Source: Lycorma delicatula (lineage: Eukaryota > Arthropoda > Insecta > Hemiptera > Fulgoridae). From it: a stretch of 64,000 nt of DNA. The position numbers and the translations under genes were made by a program. Position 1 is the first letter of the stretch; every line of letters begins with the position of its first letter. The stretch is from positions 15,993,501 through 16,057,500 of the forward strand of contig NC_134460.1 of assembly GCF_047948215.1 (NCBI RefSeq), in the 5' to 3' direction. This document shows, in pieces, positions 35,640 to 46,739 of the stretch. The notes under the pieces were generated by a model that made no database searches, had not been told where the DNA came from, and worked only from the letters and a program-made list of their open reading frames with translations.

Positions 35640-36140
35640 TTCAAATAAGAAAAGAAACTTTGTACTGTAATTTATTTACTGAGTGCAAAAAGGTAACTTG
35701 CACAATTTCATTGTATTAACTCATGCCACTGCAATTCACTTTTTCCAGTACTCAAGAAGCTTCTAGATTCCACAGGAAAGGAAAGTTTTTGATTAAATAT
35801 CAATCCATTCTTGCAAACTATCAGTAATCCATTTGACATAAACTTATTTTCCTTCTAAATATTTTAAGTAAGCCAGAACTGAACAACTGATACTCTGACA
35901 GAGCTAAATTTAGATTATATGGAGAGTAGAGTAGCATGTCCCACTTGAACTTTCATAGCATTTCCATGGGTAAGTAAGCAGTGTAATGAAAAATATTTTC
36001 CTGGAGAAAATAAAAAGAAGATTGAACAACTCTCAGTTTGCAATGAACTTTTAATATAACTTTTAAAAATATAAGATAGAACTGAGCAGGGATAACAAAG
36101 TTCTGTGAAGTCAGGTAAAGAATTCCCTACAAATTCCAAA
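35640..36140 (-). pseudogene. mariner-like transposase C-terminal remnant
   Basis: On the minus strand, in shifting frames, FKWDMLLYSPYNLNLALSEY resembles the mariner block FKWEVLDHPPYSPDLAPSDY. It is followed near the end by FLSCGI-KLLEYWKK, which is like the FY..GIKKLV.RWEKC C-terminus. The S-P-Y-N-L replaces SPDL, and many stops are present. The element edge near 35638 (GAGAGTTCAAATAAGAAAAG) may be its terminal repeat. The remnant lies about 450 bases upstream of a receptor exon. It is old, and I am only moderately sure. Confidence 0.45.
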
Positions 36141-36570
36141 AAAAGGTTGCCGTTTATTTTATACTGTCATTGAAATCCAACTAGTAGGAGAATTGTAACT
36201 TTTTAACAGTATGAACTCCATACCTTTTTTATCACAGCAACTTTATTTGTTAAACAAAATTATTGAAATTTAATTGGCAACAGCATGTCAAGAATGACCT
36301 TTTCAGAGAATCTCTTTGCTATGAAATATTTATGCCTGCCATCAATCAAGCTACAACGAAAGTAAATGTCAGAAAAAAATTTCATTTCATATGTAATTTA
36401 TGGAAGCAGTCACACAATATACTTTAAAGAAAAAACTAGTTCTCCCCTCCATATTAATACATAAGTATCATGCATGAAAACAAAAGTACTAATTTTTTGT
36501 AAACAAAAAGCTATATTTTTTTATACATTAGTCTCGTAATTTACTTTTGTTTTAACATTTTTATTTGAAG
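36141..36570. other. intron end upstream of receptor exon
   Basis: AT-rich DNA that ends in the splice acceptor TTTTTATTTGAAG (AG at 36569-36570). No further gene is seen. Confidence 0.5.
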
Positions 36571-36785
36571 GACTCCATATAAAAAAATGTGGAGGATTAT
36601 GGAAAACAAGAAACCATCTGTTTTTGTGCCTACATATGAAGAAGGAATAAGAAGAGTACTTGAAGGCAACTATGCTTTTCTCATGGAATCAACTATGCTT
36701 GATTATATTGTGCAGCGGGACTGCAACTTGACACAAATTGGTGGTCTTTTAGATACCAAAGGCTATGGTATTGCTACACCAATGG
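36571..36785 (+). CDS. kainate-type ionotropic glutamate receptor, S2 exon
   Basis: This is an internal exon of a ligand-gated cation channel of the kainate class, which works at synapses or neuromuscular junctions. After the split first codon it reads [19 protein letters not shown], then [20 protein letters not shown] with the FLMES motif whose Glu contacts the glutamate ligand in this family, then [13 protein letters not shown] and GYGIATPM. This is the central part of extracellular lobe S2. The exon has 71 whole codons plus one base at each end. The acceptor AG is at 36569-36570 and the donor GGTAAGT begins at 36786. The leftover G joins GT of the next exon to make Gly in GSPWRD, as in relatives. 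No stop or frameshift is present. The subtype cannot be fixed from this fragment. Confidence 0.93.
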
Positions 36786-37486
36786 GTAAGTTTAAATCTT
36801 CTGCACGTTTTACTTAACTATTCAAGTGTGTATCTTTTAACTAATTAAATTTACTTTGTTGTAAGAACATATATACCATTTTCATGTCTAATTTTCTACT
36901 ACATAATACCTTTATTTTTTAAAGGTAGGCCTCCTACTCCCTCTTAAAAAAGATCTTTTTTCGATAAACATTCCATTCAATCCCAGATTAATTAATAAGA
37001 GTAAATAAAGCTAATGATTGTATGACTGATAAGTGTCTAGCATTATCTGGTAAAAAAAAAAAAAACAATATTACCTTCCTACAGATTACATTTTAATTCC
37101 CTTAATTGACATTACTGCAATATTGTGCATTGGAGTGGTTTAGATCGCTCTTTTCTCCATGGGAGTAGCAGACAACTAAGGCCTGGCCAGACCAGTTATA
37201 TTTTACCACTAATCCTTGATCTGTCTTCCAGCAATTATTTTGATGCTAGGTTCTAATTAAAAACATATCCAAGCCCAACAATCCAGGACAGTAACAAGTT
37301 ACAGTTACACTCATTATTGAAAACAGGGCTACGCAACTGTCTACAGATCCCAAATCCGCAAAACTCACAAAACAATTAGCAGCACAAAAGGTAATAGTGA
37401 GCTAGGACCTGATTTTAATTTTGCTGAGAGGACATTATACAATATTGTCTACTAAGTTCACATGGCTGTTAACAACTTTGTAGTCC
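36786..37486. other. receptor intron, no element recognised
   Basis: This is the start of the first visible receptor intron. The part from 37080 to 37480 is less AT-rich but gives no recognisable protein or RNA. Confidence 0.4.
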
Positions 37487-37769
37487 GCAAGAAAAGGGGC
37501 ACTGTGTCATATAACTTTTACAGAATGGCAAAAAGAAAATTAGTTTTATGTTCTTTTCTATTTTGTTTTTTCTATCCACCTGTTTCCTTTATTTCTTTAT
37601 CCTAATTTAATCGATTTTAATTTATTTATTAGTATAAATAGGTTACATTTCCATTTATTTTGTTTTTTATTTTTTTTTGTTTTTATGACACTGGACATAG
37701 TGCCCTTTTCTTCCAACAGGATATCCATAAGTAATGTAACTTACATTATTCACAATAAGCACTATGTCC
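37487..37769. repeat. nested inverted repeats (possible MITE)
   Basis: GCAAGAAAAGGGGCACTGTG at 37487 faces an inverted partner at about 37694-37714 (reverse complement GGAAGAAAAGGGCACTATGT). The block GGACATAGTGC (37693-37703) also has an exact inverted copy at 37759-37769, with a near-palindrome TAATGTAACTTACATTA between them. Two overlapping fold-backs thus share one arm. Confidence 0.5.
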
Positions 37770-38633
37770 TATGTAATGTAAAGGACTGGTAATATTTAAA
37801 GCATTGCAACACTATCAAACATTGTAATTTATTTTCAATGTGTAAAATAGCCAAGTGTTTAACAAAGAGATAGAGCAAAATATAATTATAACAGAAAATA
37901 GTATCTCTGTTATCTATACTCAAAATAAAAAAAAACTTAGATCTGATATAAAATAAAATAATGTCTTAAAATGGTTGTACATTATTTTCATTAATTTAGA
38001 ACAATAGCAAGTTAGTAAATAACAGCACGTTTTAGAAAAAACAACTAGAAGTGGAAATGAAAAATTGGAAAAATAATAGAATTAATAACTAAGTTTCATA
38101 TTAAAAAATGTCAAAATAATATAAATAATGAATAAGTATCTTCATTAAAAAATTGCATACAAATTTAAATATAATCACTTAAGGTACAATAAGACAACCT
38201 TTAAAAAGATGTAATACTATTTTATTTAAATACTAAACAAGCAAGTATACAAAAATATAACTATATTCTTCATATTATAAAAAATGTTGATTGTCTCAAC
38301 ATCTCCAAAAAAAAATATGACCAAAATCATAACAATATATTTCCAAAACATCATAATGAAAAATTACATAAAAATAAAAATGGTAAATACTCTAAAAAGT
38401 AAAACTATTACGTAAAAGTATTAGTAAACACAATCGTCTGTAAAACAGCAAGTTAAAAAAAACTTTTTCAAAATATTACAACAAAATAATATGAAAAATT
38501 GTTATAATTTAAACAAATAAAGTAAAAATGCGTGCTATAATTTACAAACAATAACGCATCCTTTTTACTACAAAGATGAAAACTAGAATTATTTTTATAA
38601 AAATAACAAATATGTATTAAGAAAAAATTTTTA
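37770..38633. other. very A-rich intron DNA
   Basis: Strikingly A-rich on the plus strand for about 850 bases, with no gene recognised. Confidence 0.45.
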
Positions 38634-38906
38634 CTAAATTATAATAATTAAGAAGTTAATTGTCATCTTCATGTGCATCTTCCACTGGAAAGTCTGAAGC
38701 ATTTGTGGAGTGGCGTAAATTCTTATAAAAATCATCACATTCCCTTGGCAAATATTGTAAAGTGATATAAGGTCATTATATTTTTGATAGAAATTTCTTT
38801 CATCTGTCAGAAATGGTTTCCAGTGATTAGGGAATTCAGTAATTACTCTAGATTTTCTTATCAAATTTACTTTTCTAAATTCATCTTCAAATATCAGTTG
38901 CTTTAA
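38634..38906 (-). pseudogene. decayed coding fragment of unknown family
   Basis: Minus-strand frames read LIRKSRVITEFPNHWKPFLT, DERNFYQKYNDLISLYN and then, after a one-base shift near 38755, LPRECDDFYKNLRHSTNASD and FPVEDAHEDDN before a stop. Composition and a clean acidic end look like the C-terminus of a real protein. The KYNDLISLY..LP..CDDFYKNL pattern is reminiscent of the C-terminal helix of DUF7869-type proteins, but this is a weak guess. A microsatellite abuts its upstream side and supplies false Tyr/Ile and Cys/Val codons to the open frame. Confidence 0.4.
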
Positions 38907-38911
38907 AACAC

Positions 38912-38990
<79 letters not shown>
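38907..38990. repeat. microsatellite (AC)n(AT)n
   Basis: About 40 bases of CA repeats, with some CATA, pass directly into about 40 bases of TA repeats. Length variation between individuals is likely. Confidence 0.95.
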
Positions 38991-38991
<1 letters not shown>

Positions 38992-40439
38992 ATTTATCAC
39001 TAATTACTTTAATATCATACTTATAAAACTGCAACATTAGTTATAAATAAACAAAATTACCAAACCATACAAACTCCACTGTTCCCAATGTCCTCAAATA
39101 TAAAAACAAAGATAAAGACAGTTTTGATGGATATGTTACAAGAGGGCTATCTGCAGTGATGCATAATAGTTTCAATAATAAAGAATGAAAAAGCACTATT
39201 TGGATATAGTGCTTATAAAATGGTTGAAGTTTAGAGGAAAAAAGCACTATCTTGAAATGGCTTGTAAGAGAAATAGAGGTGTGGACGGAAATGGTTACAT
39301 ATCCATGCAGTGCCTTTTTCTTCTGTGTAGTGATGTATTATTTATTAATAAGTTTTATAAATTTTAAGAATTATTTTTTTTTAAATATGCTCAACATAGC
39401 ATATGAAAATGAGAATTCTTAATAAAACTGACTTATTTTATTAGTAAATTTTATTTTTCTCATTTTTTTCTTTTTATGCCTAGAATTAAAAAATTACATT
39501 TATTACTAATTGCAGTGTCTTTATTAATGACAAAACTAAATTAATAAATGTCCATAATAGTAATTAATGTTGTTGAAAAGAACAAAAGAGTCAATAAATT
39601 AAATTCCTACAAATATAAATGAAAAAATTGGATTCAGTAGAATCAGAATTGTTAAACCCAGACTGTAATAGTAAAGTAATTAACAAAAACTCATTAATAA
39701 TTTAAAAGTTTACTTTGTGAACTTATTCTGAAAGAATTTATAATTAACTTAGTTTAATATCAACTGGATGGCTAAGGACTGCATGATGCACACACACATG
39801 TGTGTGTGAGTATATGTATTTTGATAATGTTTGTCAACAGCATGCTCCTCTGGTTCATGCCTAAATCCTTTTAGATCTGTCTCTTATTGTAGATAGAATA
39901 TCACAATATTGTAGATGGAATTTCACAAGTCAATTAAAAAGTTGTAACATTCCTGAACAGAATATGCAAAATATTAATTTATGATTCATTTCAACTTCTA
40001 AGTCAACTGCTACGTACTGTTTATTGGAGTGTAAGTTCTAATATACTATTTTAATTTTTGTTTCTATTTACTAGAGTTATTTGAGTTTGAATTCATATTT
40101 ATTTCATTATTTTTGTGAACTTGAACAGAATAACTTTTTATTTATGCTTTTGATTTATTGTAGTTTGTTAAAAGATGATAATAAAAAATAAAAAAATTTA
40201 AATTATGATGAAAAGTTAATTACTAAGAGTATAAATAATGAATGCATCAGGTAGAATGTTCTGGTCGTGTTTTTACTAGATGTAATGTATCTGTGATTTA
40301 CGTTTTGGAAATAAAGTGTGTGAATATAAAATCTTCACACAGAACATTATACAATATTTATTTACACATAAAGGTTAGTCAGGTTGATTTTTCTCAGTAG
40401 AATCCTATATTCTTTTAATGTTATTTTACGGAACTTATT
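38991..40439. other. AT-rich intron DNA
   Basis: No gene is recognised. CACACACATGTGTGTGTG near 39791 is a small palindromic CA/TG run. Confidence 0.4.
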
Positions 40440-41040
40440 CTTTTTAAGATTCTATTATTCTTCTGTACTGTTAAATTAATTTAAATTTTATTAAATAAAC
40501 CATCTAGTACAGAATAATGAGATAAGCCCTATCTTACCTTAATATTTCATGAAAGTACTTTCACAGGATCCCGCATCCTCAGTTATGATTGAAGTAATTC
40601 CATTATTGAATAATGAAAATTTTAAAATAAAAATACTAAAATAATAAAAATTGCTTATTACTTTTTGCTATCTGTTGCAATTTTTATAAGGCTGTCTCCC
40701 TAAAACACTGTTTCATGGTTTATCAAATTGAAATTATGTTTGAATTTATATATTTATCAATTTATTTAAATTAAATTCTTTATAGTCCATATTTATTTAT
40801 ATATTTAATATTTTTCTAATGTCAAATTTATTAATTATAATATTTCTAAATGTGTATTAATATCAGAAATAGAATGTTTATTGTTTATTAGATCTGTTTT
40901 TTTTATTTAAACCTAATTTATTATTTTTCTATTTCCATTAGAAGTTTGTTTCTTGAGTATTTTTAATTTTATTTCTGAAATATCCCACCAGATTTCAGCA
41001 CATTCTTACCTTCCTTTAAATAGATCACATTAAAGAAATG

Positions 41041-41640
41041 TTATGTTGGTCACGGTGTGCGCCAATGCCTGCTACATCAGCTGTGCATAGAGGTTATTAG
41101 CACATCATGTGTTATTCTTTAGTTTGAATGTTGATAGGTGCGTGTATTTAACTGAATAAACAGTGGCAGCTCACAGCTAAAATTAGTGGGAGTGCTGCTC
41201 CAGAACATTTTCTCTCAGCCTTTTCAAGGCCATGGTTAAAGCTTTCTGCAAAGTAAAGAACTGAAAAAAAAAGAATCAAATAGAATAGCTGGAAGCAGGA
41301 TAATAATCTAATTCTACACTTTATAACATTCAAGAATATGGTACATGGTTTTTAAACAAAACACATGCAGAGTAAAAAAAACTGCCTTCCACCAGCATAC
41401 CAGGGTCAGCACTGCGGGAATAACAGTTCTCTCTCTCCCTCACAGCCACATGTGCAGCTTCCTATATGCGCATGCACACAACAGCCAAACACCACACTGC
41501 TGGAACTGTGAAGCGCACAGTTCCATACAAAGGTTTTTGTATCTTTTTCATAAACTGGGGGATGGCTAGTTACATTAAGCTTAAGTATTATATATTGTAC
41601 AAATATAAAGAAAAAATAATTCATTATATTAAATGTTATC
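41041..41640. other. GC-richer stretch inside the long-TIR element
   Basis: This stretch of mixed composition contains CTCTCTCTCCCTCACAGCCA and TATGCGCATGCACACAACAG near 41430-41480. Frames on both strands at 41345-41624 are short. I do not recognise a product; it may be the 5' part of the element gene, or a later insertion. Confidence 0.3.
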
Positions 41641-42109
41641 GATAATATCTAGTAGAAATAGGGGGTTTTGTAGTTCCACAGTGCCTGAACACATGCCACC
41701 ATGATAAATAAAGCTTATTTATTTAAGTAAAAGTGAAAAAGATGTTTTTTAATATGGAATTACCATCTTTAGTGTCCAATATAAACTATGGTGCACAAAA
41801 AAAAGATAGAAAAGCATAAAAAGTACTGCAACAGTGATCCTAGCCTCACGTTTCTTAAATAAAGCAGAGCATGTAACCATGATAGAAAGTTGTTTAAATG
41901 TAATAAAGTGATGTATTCAGATATATCAATAAATCAGAATCAGATTTACGCAGCAGAAGGTAAGAATAATCAAGATAAAATGTTACTTAAGAAGTATATT
42001 TCTGCCAGTTAACTTAAGAGAAAAAGATCAAAAGATGGTACAAAACCTAAGACTGTTTCATTATCTTACTTTTTAAAAACTAAAAAGCTGCAAATGATAA
42101 CAGTTTGAA

Positions 42110-42903
42110 AGAAGTTTTTTTTTTGTTTTGCTTTGGGTCTACCAGCTTGTAGAATACTTATAGTTAGTAAAGTTATCAATTTAGATCATGTTCCTAGCAA
42201 AAACCATGGTTCAGTTTTGATTTTTTGTGATGGCTGCGCATGGCAAAATCAGAATGTGCATACATTGTATCACTGGTTGACAACAGAATTCCCAGAGATC
42301 ATTAAACGAATTCAAGTGACTTGCCCAATTCATGACCACTCATTCCTTCTGGCTGATTGATGTTTTGGGAGAGTTGAAATAAAATCCGCAGATGAATATG
42401 TAAAATTTTATAAAGAAGTTGGTAAAGTTAAAGAGCCAGAGAAGGAATGGATGGTTTACGATATAAAAGTTCTTTAAAATGTGTATACTAAAGTAAAAGG
42501 TATTAGTGAAGAAAAAATAATCATTATTTCAAAACATAAGTTAAAAACTGGAGAAACTGCTAGTAAAATACAATATTTTACCAATTATAAGTTTTTGTCA
42601 GCTGCTGAACTTCAAAATTGTATGTTTATAGTTTAAGAAAAATAAAAAAGAAGGGAGTGTGGTTTTGCGTGAGTGGGATTTAAAATGAAAAATATCTCCT
42701 GAAAAAAGAAAGCTGTGTTGAATTTGCTAATTAAACACTTTGGCAAAGACTGGGATTTTATTCCACAACTTCTTTGGTATAAAAATTTAAATTTTGATGA
42801 TGTGGATGCAGAAAATGAGTCTACTGATGAAGTTACTTGCGAGTCTCACAGACTATTACGGTCTTCACGTTTAAAATATTGTTTATTGATTATGTTATCA
42901 TAA
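42110..42903 (+). pseudogene. decayed DUF7869-like protein gene
   Basis: Collinear frames read VPSKNHGSVLIFCDGCAWQN, LYHWLTTEFPEIIKRIQVT and CPIHDHSFLLAD, then after a stop CFGRVEIKSADEYVKFYKEV, EKEWMVYDIKVL and, further on, VLNLLIKHFGKDWDFIPQLL followed by WYKNLNFDD. The CDGC-QN, HDHSF--AD-CFGR and FGKDW motifs match arthropod proteins I know as DUF7869-containing (typically CDGCGGQNKN, GHSFLPADRVFG, FG.DWE). Family function is not established; the spaced acidic residues would suit an RNase-H-like fold, which is inference. Stops after AD and VL and frameshifts show decay. The N-terminal part was not found. The gene sits wholly inside the long-TIR element. Confidence 0.65.
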
Positions 42904-43544
42904 TATTAAAAAATATAATGTTTATTAAAATATAGTAATTTAAATAATAGTCAACTATATTTTTTGTTTTATTTACCAAAGTTAAGTTGTCCTTGATTTT
43001 TTTTTCATTAACATCTCCAAACTTTTTTTATTAACTTCTCAGCCATTTCATATGTTGTTTAAGTAAATTTTTAAGTACAGAATTAAGAACAAATGACTAA
43101 TAATTTTAACAAAAAAAAGTGGAAAATGTATTATTAACGCTGTTAAGCTGTGGGTGTTTTGTGTCTACTGAAAAATTACAGTTGCTGGAGATGTTAAGTT
43201 TTACAAAAAAGCTTCTCAAATTCAAACAAAGTTTCAATTTGATAAACCACCAGACAATGTTTGATGAAGGAGCCTTATAAAAACTGCAACAGAAAGCAGC
43301 ACTTGTTTAAATTAATAGCAACTTTCATTATTTTAGAATTTTTTTTTTTTAATTTTTATTATTCAATAATGGAATTATTTCCATCATAGCTGAGGATGCG
43401 GGATCCTGCAAAAGTACTTTCATGGAAAAATTAAGGTAAGATATGTCTAATCTCAATATTCTTTTAATGATCTGATAAATAATCTAAATAAAATGTAATT
43501 TATGAAGTCATTTTTAATAATAATAATAATTTTTGATGTTGTAG

Positions 43545-43709
43545 GTTCTCCATGGCGTGATAAAATTTCCCTTGCAATACTTGAATTACAAGAAAAGGGT
43601 GAGATTCAGACGCTTTATGATAAGTGGTGGAAGAATCCTGGTGATACTTGCACCAGAAATGAAAAAGGAAAAGAATCTAAAGCAAATGCTTTAGGAGTTG
43701 ATAATATTG
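43545..43709 (+). CDS. kainate-type glutamate receptor, S2 end and pre-M4 exon
   Basis: This exon of 54 whole codons (plus two bases at the start and one at the end) continues the S2 lobe: SPWRDKISLAILELQEKGEI, then QTLYDKWWKNPGDTC, which carries the conserved KWW motif and a Cys of the S2 disulfide, then the linker KESKANALGVDNI to the last membrane helix. The acceptor is GATGTTGTAG at 43535-43544. The donor is G followed by GTATAG at 43710, weaker than the consensus GTAAGT. The reading frame joins the neighbours as GSPWRD and NIGGVF, exactly as in insect kainate receptors. A long-TIR transposon ends just upstream, and an (AT)n(GT)n microsatellite lies about 65 bases downstream. Confidence 0.94.
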
Positions 43710-43773
43710 GTATAGTTAATTGAATATTTGTTATTATATTATTCTCAATAAAAAAAATCAATCAATTTTCAGA

Positions 43774-43790
43774 AATATATATATATAAAA

Positions 43791-43842
<52 letters not shown>
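43774..43842. repeat. microsatellite (AT)n(GT)n
   Basis: TA repeats with a short AAAA break are followed by about 19 GT units, close to the donor of the preceding receptor exon. Confidence 0.95.
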
Positions 43843-43844
<2 letters not shown>

Positions 43845-44379
43845 ATATTACATATATAATATTCACATGTTTTTTTTATCTTTTTATCAAAATTTATTTC
43901 AACTAAATAAATGACTTAGTAAATAGTTATTCATCAAACTTAGTAATATCCACTGCACTGAATGTTTATAAATTCATGCAGCCCTAAAATGGTATGGAAC
44001 TAACTAGTAATGTAATTACATGATTCTAGGTAAGGTTTCTGTTATATAAATGAAGATCAAAACAAGTACGTCTTATGATATATCACACTTAAATCTGATT
44101 AGTAGTCTCGTAGTATTAGAACAAACATTAATATTCATAGCACATACCTTTTGTACAACATTATTTGATGATTCAGTCTTATTAAGAATTTCAGAATGAA
44201 TCCACAGTTAACTTTTTTCCTTGTACAACTATCCAGAAAATATCTCAGTAAACATTTTTCAATATTGCTCATAAAGCTACAAAGCAGCTGAAGTTATGTT
44301 TATATCAGATTCAAGTAGCATATGAACTTAAAATAAATTGGCAGTTACTAAAGGCAGTTTTAGATCTTTCATTTGTAAT
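43843..44379. other. intron DNA, possible upstream transposase ruin
   Basis: There is no clear gene. The last 200 bases may belong to the transposase remnant that follows, but similarity is too weak to state. Confidence 0.35.
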
Positions 44380-44870
44380 AATGTTTATGTTTTGGGCAAT
44401 GTATTTTATTCAGATGAAGCATGGTTTCAGTCCAAATACAAAACAACTGATTAAGACTTTTTGAGAGTCCCATTATTTTTCAGAAAAAAACTTATGTTAA
44501 CTTTGTAAATCATTATGTACTGTACAATTTCTTGGTAAGGAGTAGTCAGAACAATTTTTTTCACAGAAATATTAATTGTTGAACATTATCAAGAATTGAA
44601 TCCTTCAATCTCTGTAAGTGTCTTGTAGAGTCTACTGCTTCATATTCCATGAATCTCTTACCTTCACATTATTATTATAGGAATCATGAAAGGCAGTGTT
44701 TTTAAGAAGAGTCCTCATCCAAAGGATGAATTGAAAAATAAATATTGTAATTCACAACTAAACTTCAGAAAATCTATATAAAGATTCATCAAGCATACAA
44801 ACAAATTAATACCTGTATTAATGCTCACAGTAAACACTGTATGTTGAGTGATCTAAGGAAATAGTTTAAT
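44380..44870 (+). pseudogene. mariner/Tc1 transposase remnant
   Basis: Plus-strand frames give VFYSDEAWFQSKYKTTD, the block around the first catalytic Asp (relatives: FFTDEAWFHLSGYVNSQN). After a decayed middle come GIMKGSVFKKSPHPKDELKN and KSI-RFIKHTNKLIPVLM, matching LWGYLKGKVYKNNPHTLDEL and the C-terminal helices. Several stops are present. It appears related to the transposase in the 13842-15030 element. Terminal repeats were not identified. Confidence 0.6.
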
Positions 44871-45364
44871 ATTTAATTTATATTTTACTGTGTAATAGAA
44901 TTGATCTTTTACCAGCAAATGAATTGTTTTAAACTTGGGTGGCTTAATTTTATGAAGACTGTATATAGTTATGACAATTTTGTCAAGTAAAAAAAAAAAA
45001 ATTAGTTTTGAACAAAATAATTATTGTATAATTTTTAAAATAAAAATTACCATTTTTGAAATAAATAGTATCATTTGCTATTGGTCATTAGCCTCCATAT
45101 GTGATAACACCATGCAATGAAATTGCAGCTAGTATTGTTCAACTTCAAAAGAATCACTTAATGAAATCTCAAGTTTTATCCTTATTTCACATCCTTAAAT
45201 TTTGTAGGATGTAGCTCCCTAAATATTTGAGATATTGTGAAACAATCAGGATGTATTAGAAGAATATGCATCATTCCCAATTATTTTATATAAATAATTG
45301 TTGTGTATGAGACATGACAATTCACTTCCTTCAATGCAGTTTGTGAAAACTTGAATTTTCAACT
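44871..45364. other. AT-rich intron DNA
   Basis: Nothing is recognised in this stretch. Confidence 0.4.
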
Positions 45365-45640
45365 TCACATTAATGACCACTGTCTTTTTCAAAGTACTTC
45401 CCTTATCTATCCATTAGTTTAGACAGTATCCACATTTCTAAAATCGTTTTTTTGGTATAATATTCTTGAGTTTTTTCCTATTATGAAGAATGTCGGCAGA
45501 AAAATGTCATCCTTTTAGTCTTCAGTTTTGAAAATAGCCAAAAATCTCAGTCTAAGTCAGATGAATTAGTAGAATGACCAAATTTAGTAATCAATTTTTG
45601 GTCAAAAACTCTTATCTCATAGGTAAAATAAGATAGCAGA
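45365..45640 (-). pseudogene. mariner transposase C-terminal remnant
   Basis: The minus strand reads DFWLFSKLKTKRMTFF followed, after a stop pair, by EKTQEYYTKKTILEMWILSK and GKYFEKDSGH in shifting frames. These match DFWLFPKLK..LKGRRF and the C-terminal FQKCFEKWKKRWDKCI and GEYFEGD of irritans-type mariners. The residue before DFW, normally PSD or PCD with the third catalytic Asp, reads LDXD. Only the last 90 codons or so remain. Confidence 0.6.
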
Positions 45641-46739
45641 GCTCTTTCCTTTTTTTTTATTTATATTCATTCAATTTTCATTACACTAGCCTTCTAAAAT
45701 AATTGTATTTGAAAATAATAAATTTTAAAATTCTTCATCATTAAATGCACAAAATCATGTTGAGTTTTAAAAATAAATAAATTTTTGTAAGGAAAATTGT
45801 AACAGTATTTTGTAATAAGTAAGTATTTTAAGGAAAGTCTAGGTTTACATTAACATTTATTGAGGAGTAAAAGTTGAGATTAAATCAAGTGGAATGTATT
45901 AATCAGGCGATGTTGTAATTGGAGATGTTATCTATTACATAACTAGAAACTACTTTGTAATTTTTTTAATGCTTAATCAATTTATGTAGTCAACATTTTT
46001 TCCTAATAAATCCTTGTTTATGAAATTAATGATTTGGCATGTTTTAAGCCTGTTTTAATTTGAGAAAAATGTCTTTGGGTGTAATGTATTTTTAAAAGAT
46101 AGGTTGTGGATTCAAGAGAAAAATTGTTACATTTGTTCCAAATACCCTCTTTATTTTAATTAAACAACAATATTCACTTTTAATTGAGAGTTAAAATATT
46201 TTTTTTTTTAAAAACCAGTATACATCCAATTAAAATATACAAAGATGAGAGAGCAAGTTACTGTCAAAAGGCCTAGATTTGATTCAAAGCTTGAAAATAA
46301 CAAATTTTCATCATTCATTCTATAATTAATAATTCATTCTACTTTTTGTATAAGAACAGAAATTTTGTTTCATAACTTTTATGTTGAAATTCTATTTTTA
46401 ATAAAAAAATTCTAAGAAAACATACTAAAACAGAAGCAGTAAAATAAATTTGATGGACAATAAAAAAAAAAGCTGAGTTAGTAGTGAAGTTGTAATCCCC
46501 ATTTTGAATTTTTTTTGTTTTTTACCCCCATCATGTACCACCATGTTTATGGTGTCATATAATCACTCATTATTATCACCTGTTAATCATTCATTATTAA
46601 TGGCATAAATATTTTTAACGCAAGAGAAAACAAAGAGTGGCGCAAGAAGTACTATATTACCTACAAACATTGATCTGAACTGCTACTTACCAAATTAAAT
46701 CATAATGTTTCAATTCCTGATAACTGATCATCGCTAATA
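45641..46739. other. AT-rich intron DNA
   Basis: No gene is recognised. The extreme right may include the 3' leader of the minus-strand transposase that follows. Confidence 0.4.

Larger units (their letters stand above)
40440..43500 (+). mobile_element. long-TIR element with DUF7869-like gene
   Basis: The left arm (about 40440-40745) is repeated in inverted form at about 43215-43500. Shared blocks in order from the outside are TGAGAT, TATCTTACCTTAAT, TTTC-ATGAAAGTACTTT, AGGATCCCGCATCCTCAG, ATTCCATTATTGAATAAT, CTGTTGCA-TTTTTATAAGGC and GGTTTATCAAATTGAAA. The arms are thus about 250-300 bases and imperfect. Between them, on the plus strand, lies a decayed gene at 42110-42903. The same termini occur at 8030-8215 and 51110-51430, so this is a repeat family. 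The right end lies within about 100 bases of receptor exon 43545. Boundaries and target duplication are not determined. Confidence 0.75.

Noticed and set aside
38907..38987. Tyr/Ile and Cys/Val repeats as part of a protein
   Set aside because: They are coded by the AC/AT microsatellite and are an artefact of an open frame through a simple repeat.
38907..39807. CRISPR-like or satellite array from repeated CA/TA tracts
   Set aside because: These are simple dinucleotide microsatellites without unit-spacer structure.
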